From Meconema thalassinum (taxonomy: Eukaryota; Arthropoda; Insecta; Orthoptera; Tettigoniidae): a DNA stretch of 64,000 bases. The stretch is from positions 358,032,779 to 358,096,778 of the forward strand of contig OX336393.1 of NCBI GenBank assembly GCA_946902985.2. The letters are read 5' to 3'. This document shows, piece after piece, positions 53,377-62,835 of this stretch (within the stretch, counting starts at the first letter, position 1; every line of letters starts with the position of its first letter). The notes beneath the pieces are model-generated. The model made no database searches and was not told the origin of the DNA. It saw nothing but the letters and a program-made list of their open reading frames with translations. Both the position numbers and the translations under genes were made by a program.

Positions 53377-54509
53377 AAGTCAGTCATATGCCCCCTTAGC
53401 CACAGCCACAATTACAAATACAGTACACACACTAGTACAGCCATCGCAATTGTCGTTGTTTGAGACTTCAGTCTTTTGACTGGTTTGAGGCAGTCTCCAC
53501 GCCCCCCTGTCCTGAGTGAATCGTTTCTTCTCAACATAGCTACAACACCCTGCATCCGAGGAAATCTGTTTAACATACTATAACCTTGGTCTACCCCTAC
53601 AGTTCTTGTCCTCGACCCTTCCTTCCATAACTAAGCTTGGTATTCCTGAGTGCCTTAGTATGTGTCCTAGCAACCTATCTCTTCTCTTCATTAGCAGTCG
53701 CCAGAAACATCTCTCCTCTCTCACTCGTCTTAATACCTCTTCGTTTGTAACCCTATCTACCTATCTGATCTTCAACATTCTCCTGTAACACCACATTTCA
53801 AACGCTTCAATTCTCATCTTTTCTGCTGCACCAATAGTCCAAGTTTCATTTTCATAGAGTGCGATGCTCCTGACAAAGGTTTTCAAAAATGTCTTCCTAA
53901 TACCTAAATCTATATTCGATGTCAACAGATTCCTTTTCTGAAGAAATGCTTTCCTTGCCTGAGCCAACCTACTTTTTATATCCTCTTTGCTTCGTCCATC
54001 ACTGGTTATTTTGCTTCCAAAGTACCAGAAGTCTCCTTCTTCCTTTAGTTTTTCCCCTGCCAATTTGATGTCCATAGAAGTTTCTGATTTATTGCGCATT
54101 CCAATATTTTTGTTTTACATTTATTAATTTTCATCATTAATTCTTTCCACAAGACGGAGTCCATACCTTTTAAAAACTCATTCAAATCCTCAGGCGTGTC
54201 GTCCAAGATGACGATGTCATCAGCAAATCTCAGAGTTGAAATTATTTCTCCTTGAATCTTCACTCCCACTTTGAATTTCTCTCTAATTTCCTTCATTGCT
54301 TGTTCAAGTAGCCTAAAGATTGAAGAGTGTGGGTGATAAGTTGCAGCCTTGCCTCACACCTTTCTGAATACCAACTTCTCTCACAAGTCCATCAGCTCGA
54401 ATGACTGCTGTCTGGTTTCTGTATAGATTGTAGATCAACCTCCTATCCCTATACTTTATTCTAATCATTTTCAAAATGTCAAACAATTTAGTCCAATCAA
54501 CGTTATCAA

Positions 54510-56046
54510 TATCCATCATGTCCGAGGCTCGTTCCATTCTTGAAAGAATTTGGTTTCATCCACTACTGGCTTGCTGGGCCTATCGTAGCTTCACCAGAGC
54601 CCCGTTAGCCGTCACTTTTCAGGGTTCCTGTAGGACCTTCACAGCTACCGTAACGGTCCCGGGGCACACGAAGTCCCCACTGTACTTCGCCCCTACAGGC
54701 GATCCCCTACTTTGTGCCGTTGCCCGTCTCCCACGACGTGGAAGAGGGGTTGGACTTATGGGAGAAACTATCGGGGAATAACACTGATGTGTCATTGTGC
54801 AATGATCTTTGAGAAAGTTTTGGAAAGGAGAATTAGGACAAGGATAGAAGGAGGGATGAGGGAAGAACAACATGGCTTCAGAGCAAGAAGGTCCACAGTG
54901 GATTTGATTTTTGCTGTAAGGCAGTTACAAGAACAGCACTATGAGTATGGAACAGATCTACTGATGGCCTTCCTAGACATTGAGAAAGCATATGACAGTG
55001 TATGCAGAAACAAAGTATGGAAGTCCCTGGAGGATAGAGGAGTAGAGAAATGGACTATAAAGAGGATACAGGTGATGTACAAGGGAAGCGTGCGCTGTGA
55101 GAAAAGGGAGGAGAGAGATCGGACTGGTTGGAACAGAGAAACGGCCTGAAACAACGTTACTTTTCATTGTGGTGATGGATGACATAATGACCCGAGTGGC
55201 ACAAGTAATTGGGGAAGGAAAGATGAAAGCAATGGTGTTTGCAGATGATTTGATGATTTGGGGAAACAAGGAGGAGGAGGTACAGGAACAGTTGGATGTG
55301 TGGGAAGGAATAATACAAGGATATGGGATGAAATTTAGCATAAATAAGAGTGAGATGGTGATCACAACAAGGAAGAAGGAAAGAACCACAACGGGAATAA
55401 CAATTGGTGGGGAACAGCTGAAGAAAGTGGAGAGTTTCAAGTATCTGGGAAGCCTAATACAAGATAATGGAAGAAACGATAGAGAAATAAATGAGCGGGT
55501 GAGACAGGCAGAAGCATTCCGGAGGAGTGTGAGAAGCATGTTATGGAGCAAGGATGTCCCTCAGAACAGCAAAAAGATCATATATCGGACGTACTATGTC
55601 CCTATCCTGACGTATGCCTCGGAGACCTGGGTTATGAAAGGAAGGGAGAAGAGCAAAATACAGGCCAGTGAGATGAGGTTCTTGAGAAGCAGTATTGGAG
55701 CTACAAAGATGGACAGAATAAGAAATGAGAGGACCAGATAATTAATGAAGGAGGAACCATTACAGGATGGTATAGAGAAATCTAGACTTAGATGGTATGG
55801 ACATGTAAAACGAATGGAGGAGAAGAGGATACCCAGGAGGGTACACGAGACGAAGTGGGAAGGAAAGAGACCGAGAGGAAGACCGAGAGACAGGTGGCTG
55901 AAGGGGGTGGAAGAAAGCGTGAAGAAGAGAGGAGAAGACTGGACAAGGGTGGAGGCTGAGAGATGGTGGGAAGACAGAAGACGTTGGAGAGGCTTGTGTT
56001 CCAAACTGACCCGGCCAGTGGCTGGAAACTGTGCAAGATGATGATG
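54510..56046 (+). mobile_element. LINE family beta inserted into LINE alpha, 11-bp target duplication
   Basis: Perfect repeats AACGTTATCAA stand at 54499-54509 and 56047-56057. The element ends right after the stop with GATGATGATG. The first ~225 bp (54510-54735) are GC-rich and do not read as RT, so the copy may be a chimera or carry an unrelated 5' piece. Confidence 0.8.
54740..56041 (+). pseudogene. LINE beta reverse transcriptase, lightly disrupted
   Basis: Starting in the fingers (RNYRGITLMCHCAMIFEKVL) it passes LLMAFLDIEKAYDSVCRNKV (first catalytic Asp). After a frameshift near 55095-55150 comes MKAMVFADDLMIWGNKEEEV (FADD intact, 55238-55249), then SFKYLGSLIQDNGRNDREIN and YYVPILTYASETWVMKGREK. 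A stop at 55739-55741 interrupts a frame that otherwise continues with SRLRWYGHVKRMEEKRIPRR and KRPRGRPRDRWLKGVEES to the natural-looking stop at 56039. The endonuclease is missing. With two disruptions this is the best preserved RT in the window. Confidence 0.85.
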
Positions 56047-56579
56047 AACGTTATCAAAAGCCTTTCCTAAGTCAACAAATGCCATGAACGTTCTCTTAGC
56101 TTTTCTTATTCAACCTTCCAAAATCAGCATAAGACTTAGTACAGCTTCCCTTGTTCCTACATTTCTCCTGAACCCAAACTGGTCTTCACCCAATTCCGCT
56201 TCTATCTGGCTTTCCATCCTCTTGTAAATTATTCTAGACAGGATCTTTGAAGCATGAGTAATCAAGCTGATTGTACGGTAATCATCACATCTGTCAGCTC
56301 CTACTTTCTTCGGTATAGGGATGATAACATTCTTCTTGAAATCAGCGGGTACCTCACCTGTCTCATAAATCCTACACACCAAGTGAAATAACCTGATCAG
56401 ACCTTCATCTCCTATGCAGCGTAGCAACTCAATCGGTATATTATCAATACCTGGTGCTTTGTTCCTGCTTAAGTCTTCCAATAACACAGGTTATCTCATG
56501 TCACACGGTATGACATGTTCAGAATTCGTGGAGAACACCGAGAATATACGTAGTGCTCATTTTAATTCGTTGTTGTATT

Positions 56580-57090
56580 TCTATTTGAGGGGCTTCGGCA
56601 TCGTGGCCATTCAGCCCCGTGTACTTATGTGTGTGTCTGATAAACTGTGTTATTTTGCTTACTGTATTCTAAAAGGAAGGAAGCTTGTAATTTAACGTGA
56701 CCGTTAATCTGTAGATTATGAGCCACGGGACCTCCTTTCTACGTGGAATCCGAACCACAGGACATGGCATTTCACTTCGAAATTATCACATGCATTGACC
56801 GGGAATCGAACCCGGACCGCCTTGGTGAGAGGCATACAGCTAGACCGCTGAGCCACCACGCCCCGTTACTGTATTCTATTAGTGTGTGTTTTTGTAATAC
56901 AGGCGATGAATTGGAAGGAGGCGGCCATGACCCAGGTACAATTTGCTTGTAGTAGAAGTTGGAAAGCACGGAACACCCCATCTAGGATGGCAGATGTGGG
57001 AATCGAACCCACTTCTTCTTAATTTTGCCTCAAGAAGCTGAGTGAATCCCGTTTCAGCCCTCAGACCTGAAAGAAATTTCTTGGCGTTTT
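56580..57090 (-). mobile_element. SINE family C, split by a family E SINE
   Basis: The left part (56580-56671) is the reversed common tail (GAGGGGCTTCGGCATCGTGG … TCTGATAAACTGTGTTATTT). The right part (56866-57090) has the central domain reversed and the body (GAATCGAACCCACTTCTTCT, CTCAAGAAGCTGAGTGAATC). The split is the family E copy at 56672-56865. Confidence 0.75.
56672..56865 (-). mobile_element. SINE family E with 13-bp target duplication
   Basis: Perfect repeats TTACTGTATTCTA at 56659-56671 and 56866-56878. On the minus strand GGGGCGTGGTGGCTCAGCGG and TCCGGGTTCGATTCCCGGTC form a clean tRNA-like head. The body GTCCTGTGGTTCGGATTCCA … AGCTTCCTTCCTTTT follows. It is the best preserved family E copy. 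Confidence 0.85.
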
Positions 57091-57235
57091 GTAGATGGAG
57101 CGTAGCAAGTAATTGCTCTCCCACATAGGGTTCCAGGTAGGGTGTATTGACGTTTGCTGACGAGACCAATCGGTAACCCCCACAGGCATGGACGAATTTG
57201 CTGTTTTTAATAAAACTATGGTATAAACCGACAGT

Positions 57236-57946
57236 GGTGGCTACGCTCGCTAAAATGCAGCGTTAGGTCATGGGACCAAGCTCTCTCTGACTCGGTAGAA
57301 TGTTAAAGAAACTTCCACTAATTACACCTGTGTGAAGCTAAATTGGATAGGTTAAGAATGTAAACAACGCTCTTAGGTTTCTACGTTCGTTGCCAAGAGC
57401 CGACTGTGGTGACGTCTAGTAGCTAAGTTCTGAACTTGGCCTAGTAGTCGTTGACGGTGGCGCTTGGCGGCAAAAGTAGGAACTATTTGAAAAATTCTAA
57501 GTTGCAGTCTGTACTTAAATTTTAAAAAAAGCAGATAACACACACTAATACAGTCATCACAATTAATACCGGTTATCAGACAGATTCTACACACACCCAA
57601 AGTACACGGGGCTACATGACCGCGTTGTCGCAGCTCCTAAACTTAAGAACCAACCAACCAACTGACTCGGTCGATGCGTGGGTTTGAGCCCTACCGTCGG
57701 CCGTCCGTGGTTTCTCGATTTCAACTCCAGGCAAATGCTGAGACGGTACCTTCTGAGAGGCCACAGCCACTTCCTTCCATATTCTTGCACAGTTTCATTC
57801 ACCGTCATTCATTTCATATCTCATTAACTCCTCTTAGGAGGTTGGCGTCAGGGAGGGCATCCAGCCTATAAAACATCCGCCACAAAGAGTTCCATCGCAC
57901 CTCATCCCCGACACCGTTGGAGAACGGGAATAATAAGGGGTAGAAA
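57236..57946 (+). mobile_element. SINE family A, split by a family B SINE
   Basis: The head AACCGACAGTGGTGGCTACG to CTGACTCGGT (57296) resumes at CTGACTCGGT (57662) with GATGCGTGGGTTTGAGCCCT, the central domain, and the body ending CGGGAATAATAAGGGGTAG. The interrupting copy is 57297-57661. Confidence 0.8.
57297..57661 (+). mobile_element. SINE family B, 5'-truncated, with 10-bp target duplication
   Basis: Direct repeats CTGACTCGGT at 57287-57296 and 57662-57671. The copy starts in the body (TGTTAAAGAAACTTCCACTA) and ends with the AACCAACCAACCAA tail. Confidence 0.8.
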
Positions 57947-58311
57947 TACATACAATAAACAATGGTTTAACTACTGTTGATTCCTGCGAATTATAGAAGG
58001 GTCTCCTCGTCTTGATGACACAGAAGAAAGAAGTGCCACACAAAGAGTGAAGGTGTTCCCTCTATAGTTCAAAGTTTGCTGGAAATGTTCCAGAACTTTT
58101 TCCAAGCTGGCTGACAGTTTTATATGACGTGGTGTGGCGAGTCTTTGGAACATGTGTTAGTGAGACTTCCTAACTGATTACCATTTTAAAGGTTTAATTT
58201 TTAGACAGTTTACCGCCAAGTGAACAGTAGTGATGTTGTTCTTCAATAAAGTAAGAATGGTGATAATTATGGCCACGATCTTATAGTAAAATTGAAAAAT
58301 TAGTATCCTGA

Positions 58312-58708
58312 AAGATGGTATAAGTTAATGGCTTTCACAGCCAAGGATTTAAAACTCAGCTAATTATATTTCTAGTTATATGCCATGTCTTGTATGGGGT
58401 TTCGCCTATGAACATCAAGATAGGCTCATCAGTGGGATCTTGGTGAACGTGACTGCCCCCCCCCCCCCACAGGAGTAGCGAACTGTGCGCTACCTCCCTT
58501 CTTGTGAAGCGCACCTTTGCTTCTTTACTGCGAGAGCTAAAAGCTCAAGCAGCATTTCACCATGCTATAAAGGCTTCCAACAAGATCGTAGCCTATATTG
58601 GCTTTCACGGCCGGGCACGGACACCAAGAGCCCACTGATGAGCCTATCTTGCTGTTCCTATGCAAACCCCGACCAAGACAGCATAAACCTAGAAAAACGG
58701 CTGAGTTA
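58312..58708. mobile_element. Hammerhead-bearing inverted-repeat retroelement, copy 2
   Basis: It matches copy 1 (9392-9891): left block AAGATGGTATAAGTTAATGG, left arm with GCCATGTCTTGTATGGGGTT and AAAGCTCAAGCAGC, the block repeated (TATTGGCTTTCACGGCC, 58596-58612), then a shortened right arm to CGGCTGAGTT. Possible target duplication TAGTATCCTGA / TAGTATCTTAA (58301-58311, 58709-58719; two mismatches). The right arm lacks the part before the ribozyme cleavage site. It is more diverged than copy 1, with a run of 13 C inside. Confidence 0.65.
58388..58472 (-). ncRNA. Hammerhead ribozyme, copy 2 left arm (partly decayed)
   Basis: On the minus strand: CAGTC (possible GUC cleavage site), then ACGTTCACCAAGATCCCA, the consensus core CTGATGA, stem II GCCTAT/ATAGGC (six perfect pairs around CTTGATGTTC), GAAAC and CCC. 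Core and stem II fit better than in copy 1, but stem I is lost and stem III is disturbed by the G-run. The stem II difference from copy 1 keeps pairing, which supports a structured RNA. Confidence 0.6.
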
Positions 58709-58785
58709 TAGTATCTTAAGTTTCGATAAATTCATCGAAATTCCCTCTTTCCGAAGATGTAACATGGGATTATCACAAAGCTTGC

Positions 58786-58925
58786 CACGGTGGGTGAGTG
58801 GATAGCGTGTTGGTCTACTGACCCCAAGATTGCAGGTTAGCTCCTGGCCGTGGTAGGTGATTTTTGAAAGGCGGAAAAAATACGACAGGCATGTCATACG
58901 ATGTTGGCATGTCAAAGAACCCATT
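58786..58925 (+). mobile_element. SINE family F, short copy
   Basis: GCCACGGTGGGTGAGTGGAT … CAAGATTGCAGGTTAGCTCC … TGGCCGTGG has tRNA-like acceptor pairing. The body contains GGCGGAAAAAATACGACAGG and GGCATGTCAAAGAACCCA. The B box is mutated. Confidence 0.6.
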
Positions 58926-59650
58926 TGAATTCAGTAGGCCGTGTTTATAATGCCAAAATTAATCTCGGGAGTTTCCGCCAACACTAAGTTCCTCATTTCT
59001 CTACTAGAAAGCGCTAGATATCTAACCTCCTTGACTTTCATAGTGATTCAAGGAACAACTAAATTCGACATGCAAGCTACCGTCTGGGTGACAAATTACA
59101 AAGCTTGCACCCGGCACCTGAGGCCATACGATATTATTACATTACAAACAATTGAAGCTGATTCATTAATCATTGTGGATATATTATTTGACATAGCATC
59201 ACAAACCCTTACACACATATTGAAAAACTCATTAAGGAATTTATTTTTCTTGCAGTTGCATTTCTGATTTCCGTCGCTAGAGAGCAGCAGCAGTTAGAAT
59301 TTTTATTTCTCTTTTACCTACAGGATAGTGCTTCACCCCACTTCAATTCCGATGTTTGTGAATTCATAAACAAACGTTTTGGAAAACGATGCATTGATCG
59401 TGGTGGGGATGATGATCAGAACTTTCTGGCACGGCCTTCACGCTCCATGTGATGTGTGGAGTTATGTGAAAGATTCAGTGTGAGTGTGCCTTCTTTACCA
59501 GCAGATCTACCAGAACAGCGAGCTAGCAAGAACACTTGATCACAAATAAATAAACATCAAGAAACATAGGAGACTTCCATTAATTGTAGAGATTTGAAAC
59601 CATTCTTTCAGTAAACAAAGAAATAAACAAAAATTAGCATGCACTAGATA
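58926..59650. other. No recognised feature
   Basis: Mixed sequence with an ORF at 58941-59267 that shows no recognisable domain. No element boundary was identified. Confidence 0.35.
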
Positions 59651-59654
59651 ATTC

Positions 59655-60610
59655 TGGTTGGTTGGTTGGTTCGTTCCTCAGTTTAGGGGCTGCGACAACG
59701 CGGTCATGTTTTGTAGCCTCGTGTACTTTGGGTGTGTGTAGAATCTGTCTCATAACTGGTGTTAATTGTGATGACTGTATTAGTGTGTGTTCTCTACAAT
59801 TCAGGCAAGGACTGCAGATGATCAATTTCAAGAACCTACTTTTGCTACCAAACACCAACGACAACTAGTTCTGAAATTGGTTACTAGATGTCAGCGCAGT
59901 CGGTTCCTGGCGACCAACGTTGGACCCTAAGAGCGTTAATCAATTCTAATCTATAATATAGCTGAACACAAAAGTCATTAGATGAAGGTTCTTTTACATG
60001 TCATAAATCTATGACATTTTGTATGGAGTATTGCAAGTTTTGGCTCTGAAAGATGGACTCTGCGACAAGCAAAACTTGGGCATTCGAGATGTGGTGCTGG
60101 AGACGACTACTAAAGATACCTCGGACTGATAAAGTCACGAATGAGAATGTTCTCAAAAGAGCAAAGGAGACACGTACCTTGGTTGAATCCTTAAACAGAA
60201 GAAGGAATAGTTTTTTTGGCCATTTGATTCTTCATTCTCACTGGTGCACCACACTCTTGGAAGGCAAGTCAGAAGGAAAGAGGAGTCGAGGAAGACCAAG
60301 GACTCAATTAGACAGCATTAAAGGCAAGCACACTTATTGTCATTTAAAACTATAGGCCAGAGAAAGAAGGCGTTTTGAAAGACATGCATGTTATCCACCA
60401 ACCTAGCGGTTGAGGAAAAGAGGAAGAAGAAGAAGAAGAAGAAGAAGAAATCTATGACATGGGACCGCCGGCTTTACTTCCCCTCCAAAGAAAGGCATAT
60501 TGAGGGATTTTTAACGCTCTTAAAAATCCGACGAATTCAGCTGCGTTTGAACCCACGATCTTGGGGCATAGAAGCTCAGCATGCTAACAATTACGCCACC
60601 GAAGCCGCCC
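59655..60610 (-). mobile_element. SINE family B, split by a LINE
   Basis: The tail GGTTGGTTGGTTCGTTCC … to AAATCTATGACAT (60017) resumes at AAATCTATGACAT (60448) and continues to the head (minus-strand GGCGGCTTCGGTGGCGTAAT). The interrupting LINE is 60018-60447. Confidence 0.8.
60018..60447 (+). mobile_element. 5'-truncated LINE with 13-bp target duplication
   Basis: Perfect repeats AAATCTATGACAT at 60005-60017 and 60448-60460. The open stretch 60053-60355 encodes FEMWCWRRLLKIPRTDKVTN, FFGHLIL and GKRSRGRPRTQLD, the C-terminal block after the RT of a LINE (distinct from alpha and beta). It ends GAGGAAGAAGAAGAAG, an AAG-repeat tail as in the RTE copy at 8240. Confidence 0.85.
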
Positions 60611-60792
60611 TATAAAATTCTATTTGCAATGTTTACTGCCTTACTCAGTAGTGCGTCGCCACTCAGTGGTGTTGTGTCGTCGATTGGCCTGCCTGCCACT
60701 ACCCCAGTAGTGCATGCTAATTTATGTTTATGGTATTGATCAAATACTACATTGGTTTTTTTTCTATATCTTACACACGTGTGAATACTTTT

Positions 60793-62386
60793 TAGCCTAC
60801 TATCGATTTTTGCAAAAAATGAAAGTAGACTTATGAGATCAACACAGGGCCAAAAATTGTGTGTATGTCTGTTTGTGTGTGAGTGTGTGTACTCTCAATG
60901 TCTGTCCCCTCCCTATCAATTCAAACACGGTGAAACCGAATAGAACAAAATTTGGTACAGAGGTAGCACTAGCAAAGGCCACCTCAGTGTCATGTTTTAT
61001 ATCGCCGCCATCTTGACGGTGACGTAATGGCGGCCACCCAAATGTTCAAAGCTTAAATCAAATTACGACTAACTTAATCATCCGATCTCTACCAAATTTT
61101 GCAACAGTATACCTTTATATATGAAGGATCTTTTGACCAACCTACAAGGTCATCAGCACAATAATTTGTGGATGGCGGCCATGTATGTGTGCAAATCAAT
61201 TCCCCCTATCAATTCAAAAACGGTGAAAATCAAATTGAAAGAAATTTGGTAAAGAGGTAGCAATAGAAAATGGCACCTCAGTGTCATATTTTATATCGCC
61301 GCCATCTTGACGCAAACGTAATGGCGGTTACACAAATGTTAAAAGCTTAAATCCAATTACTACCAACCTAATAATCTGATCTCTACCAAATTTTGCAACA
61401 TTATACCTTTATGTATGAAGGATCTTTTGACCAAACTACAAGGTCATCATCCCAATAAATTGTGGATGGTGGCCATGTATGTGTGCAAATCGATTCCTCC
61501 TATCTATTGAAACACGGTGAAACCGAATTGAACGAAATTTGGTACAGAGGTAGCACTCGCAAAAGGCAACTCAGTGTCATGTTTTATATTGTCCCCAACT
61601 TGACGGAAACGTATTGGCAGCCACCCCAATGTTAAAAGCTTAAATCAAATTACGACCAACCTAACAAATTTTGCAACTACATACCTTTATTTGAGAAGTG
61701 TTCTATGAGCAAGCTATAAGATCATTAGTGCAATAGTTTGCATATGGCGGCCATGAATGTGTGCAAATCGATTCCCCCTATCATTTCAAATACAGTAAAA
61801 CCGAATTGAACGATATTTGGCACAGAGGTAGCACTATCAAAGGGCACCTCAGTGTCATGTTTTATATCGCCGCCATCTTGATGGAAACGGAATGGTGGTC
61901 ACCCTAATGTTAAAAGCTTAAATCAAATTACGACCAAACTGATCATTTGATCTCTACCAAATTTTGCATCAACATACCTTCTTGTGGGAAGCATCTTTTG
62001 ACTGAACTACAAGGTAATCAGCCCAATAGTTTGCTGATAGCGGCCATGTATGTGTGCAAATCGATTCACCATATCAATTCAAACACGGTGAAACCGAATT
62101 AAATGAAATTTTGTACAGAGGTGGCACTAGCAAAGGGCAAACCATATTCATGTTTATTATCCGTATAGCACGTTGTATTTCAACCGAATTAAATGAAATT
62201 TTGTACAGAGGTGGCACTAGCAAAGGGCACACCATATTCATGTTTATTATCCGTATAGCACGTTGTATTTCAACAAACCACTACAACAAATATCCAATTA
62301 TACTCCTTGAAAAGGACAAAGAGTTATAACAATACCCATGCATTTAGGAGAAAGTAGGCAATATGTTCTTTACTGAACATCTTGTT
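60793..62386 (+). mobile_element. Helentron/DINE-like element 9, complete
   Basis: The 5' end is TAGCCTACTATCGATTTTTG with partner GAAAGTAGACTTATGAGATC, then a GT-rich stretch. Five internal units of 278-295 bp begin at 60915, 61206, 61501, 61779 and 62072 (TATCAATTCAAACACGG-like), each with CGCCGCCATCTTGA and GGCGGCCATGTATGTGTGCA blocks. A 90-bp duplication lies at 62098-62275. The 3' end has GAGAAAGTAGGCAATATG, hairpin ATGTTC-TTTACT-GAACAT (62363-62380) and CTTGTT. No ORF. Confidence 0.6.
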
Positions 62387-62774
62387 TACTTACGTAATTC
62401 ATACACCTTTAAGTTGAAATAAACCTAAGGTTAAAACGAGATTCTAATTGCGAATCGTAAAAAATACACCAACGACAAGCTACGACAACAATGGCATGAT
62501 TATGTTTAGTGTAAATTTAAACCTCAGCACAGTGATCATGGTCTTTTGAAGGCCGCTTGAGAGTCCAAACGCGTAATCCTAAATTGCCCCATTTAATAGT
62601 GATAATTAACCAATACACGAATTTTTTTCCAGGAGTGTATTTTATATCATGTAACCCACTCATCCATTTGGCATATTTGTGTTAATTCACCGATTGAAGT
62701 GCAACAAATGACAATTCCATTAATTGGTCCCCGAGAAGCAAAACCCCAACACCACCTCTCCCCTAAACTTCCCA
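62387..62774. other. No recognised feature
   Basis: AT-rich sequence directly after the Helentron-like element; nothing supported. Confidence 0.4.
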
Positions 62775-62835
62775 CCACAAGCAATTGCGCAATATCGAGG
62801 TCAACCCATGGATGGGTGACCACGCCCTACTACCT
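62775..62835 (+). repeat. 5S rRNA-like fragment
   Basis: TGGATGGGTGACCACGCC (62809-62826) resembles the box C region of 5S rRNA genes, and AAGCA lies about 30 bp upstream, near where box A would stand. The rest of 5S is not recognisable. It could be a 5S-headed SINE relic or a short chance match. Confidence 0.2.

Larger units (their letters stand above)
53449..56490 (-). mobile_element. LINE family alpha, split by another LINE
   Basis: The 3' end is at 53449 (minus-strand GACTGAAGTCTCAAACAACG). The minus strand carries the RT in two pieces. 56060-56487 has LSRNKAPGIDNIPIELLRCI and DDYRTISLITHASKILSRII, and ends in FVDLGKAFDNV; 53761-54509 continues with NVDWTKLFDILKMIRIKYRD, LRFADDIVILDDTPEDLNEF, SKITSDGRSKEDIKSRLAQA and YRRMLKIR. 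The pieces meet at an 11-bp target duplication around the insertion 54510-56046. Several frameshifts are present. Confidence 0.85.

Noticed and set aside
58941..59267. 108-codon plus-strand frame
   Set aside because: No domain or context; begins in sequence adjoining a SINE end.
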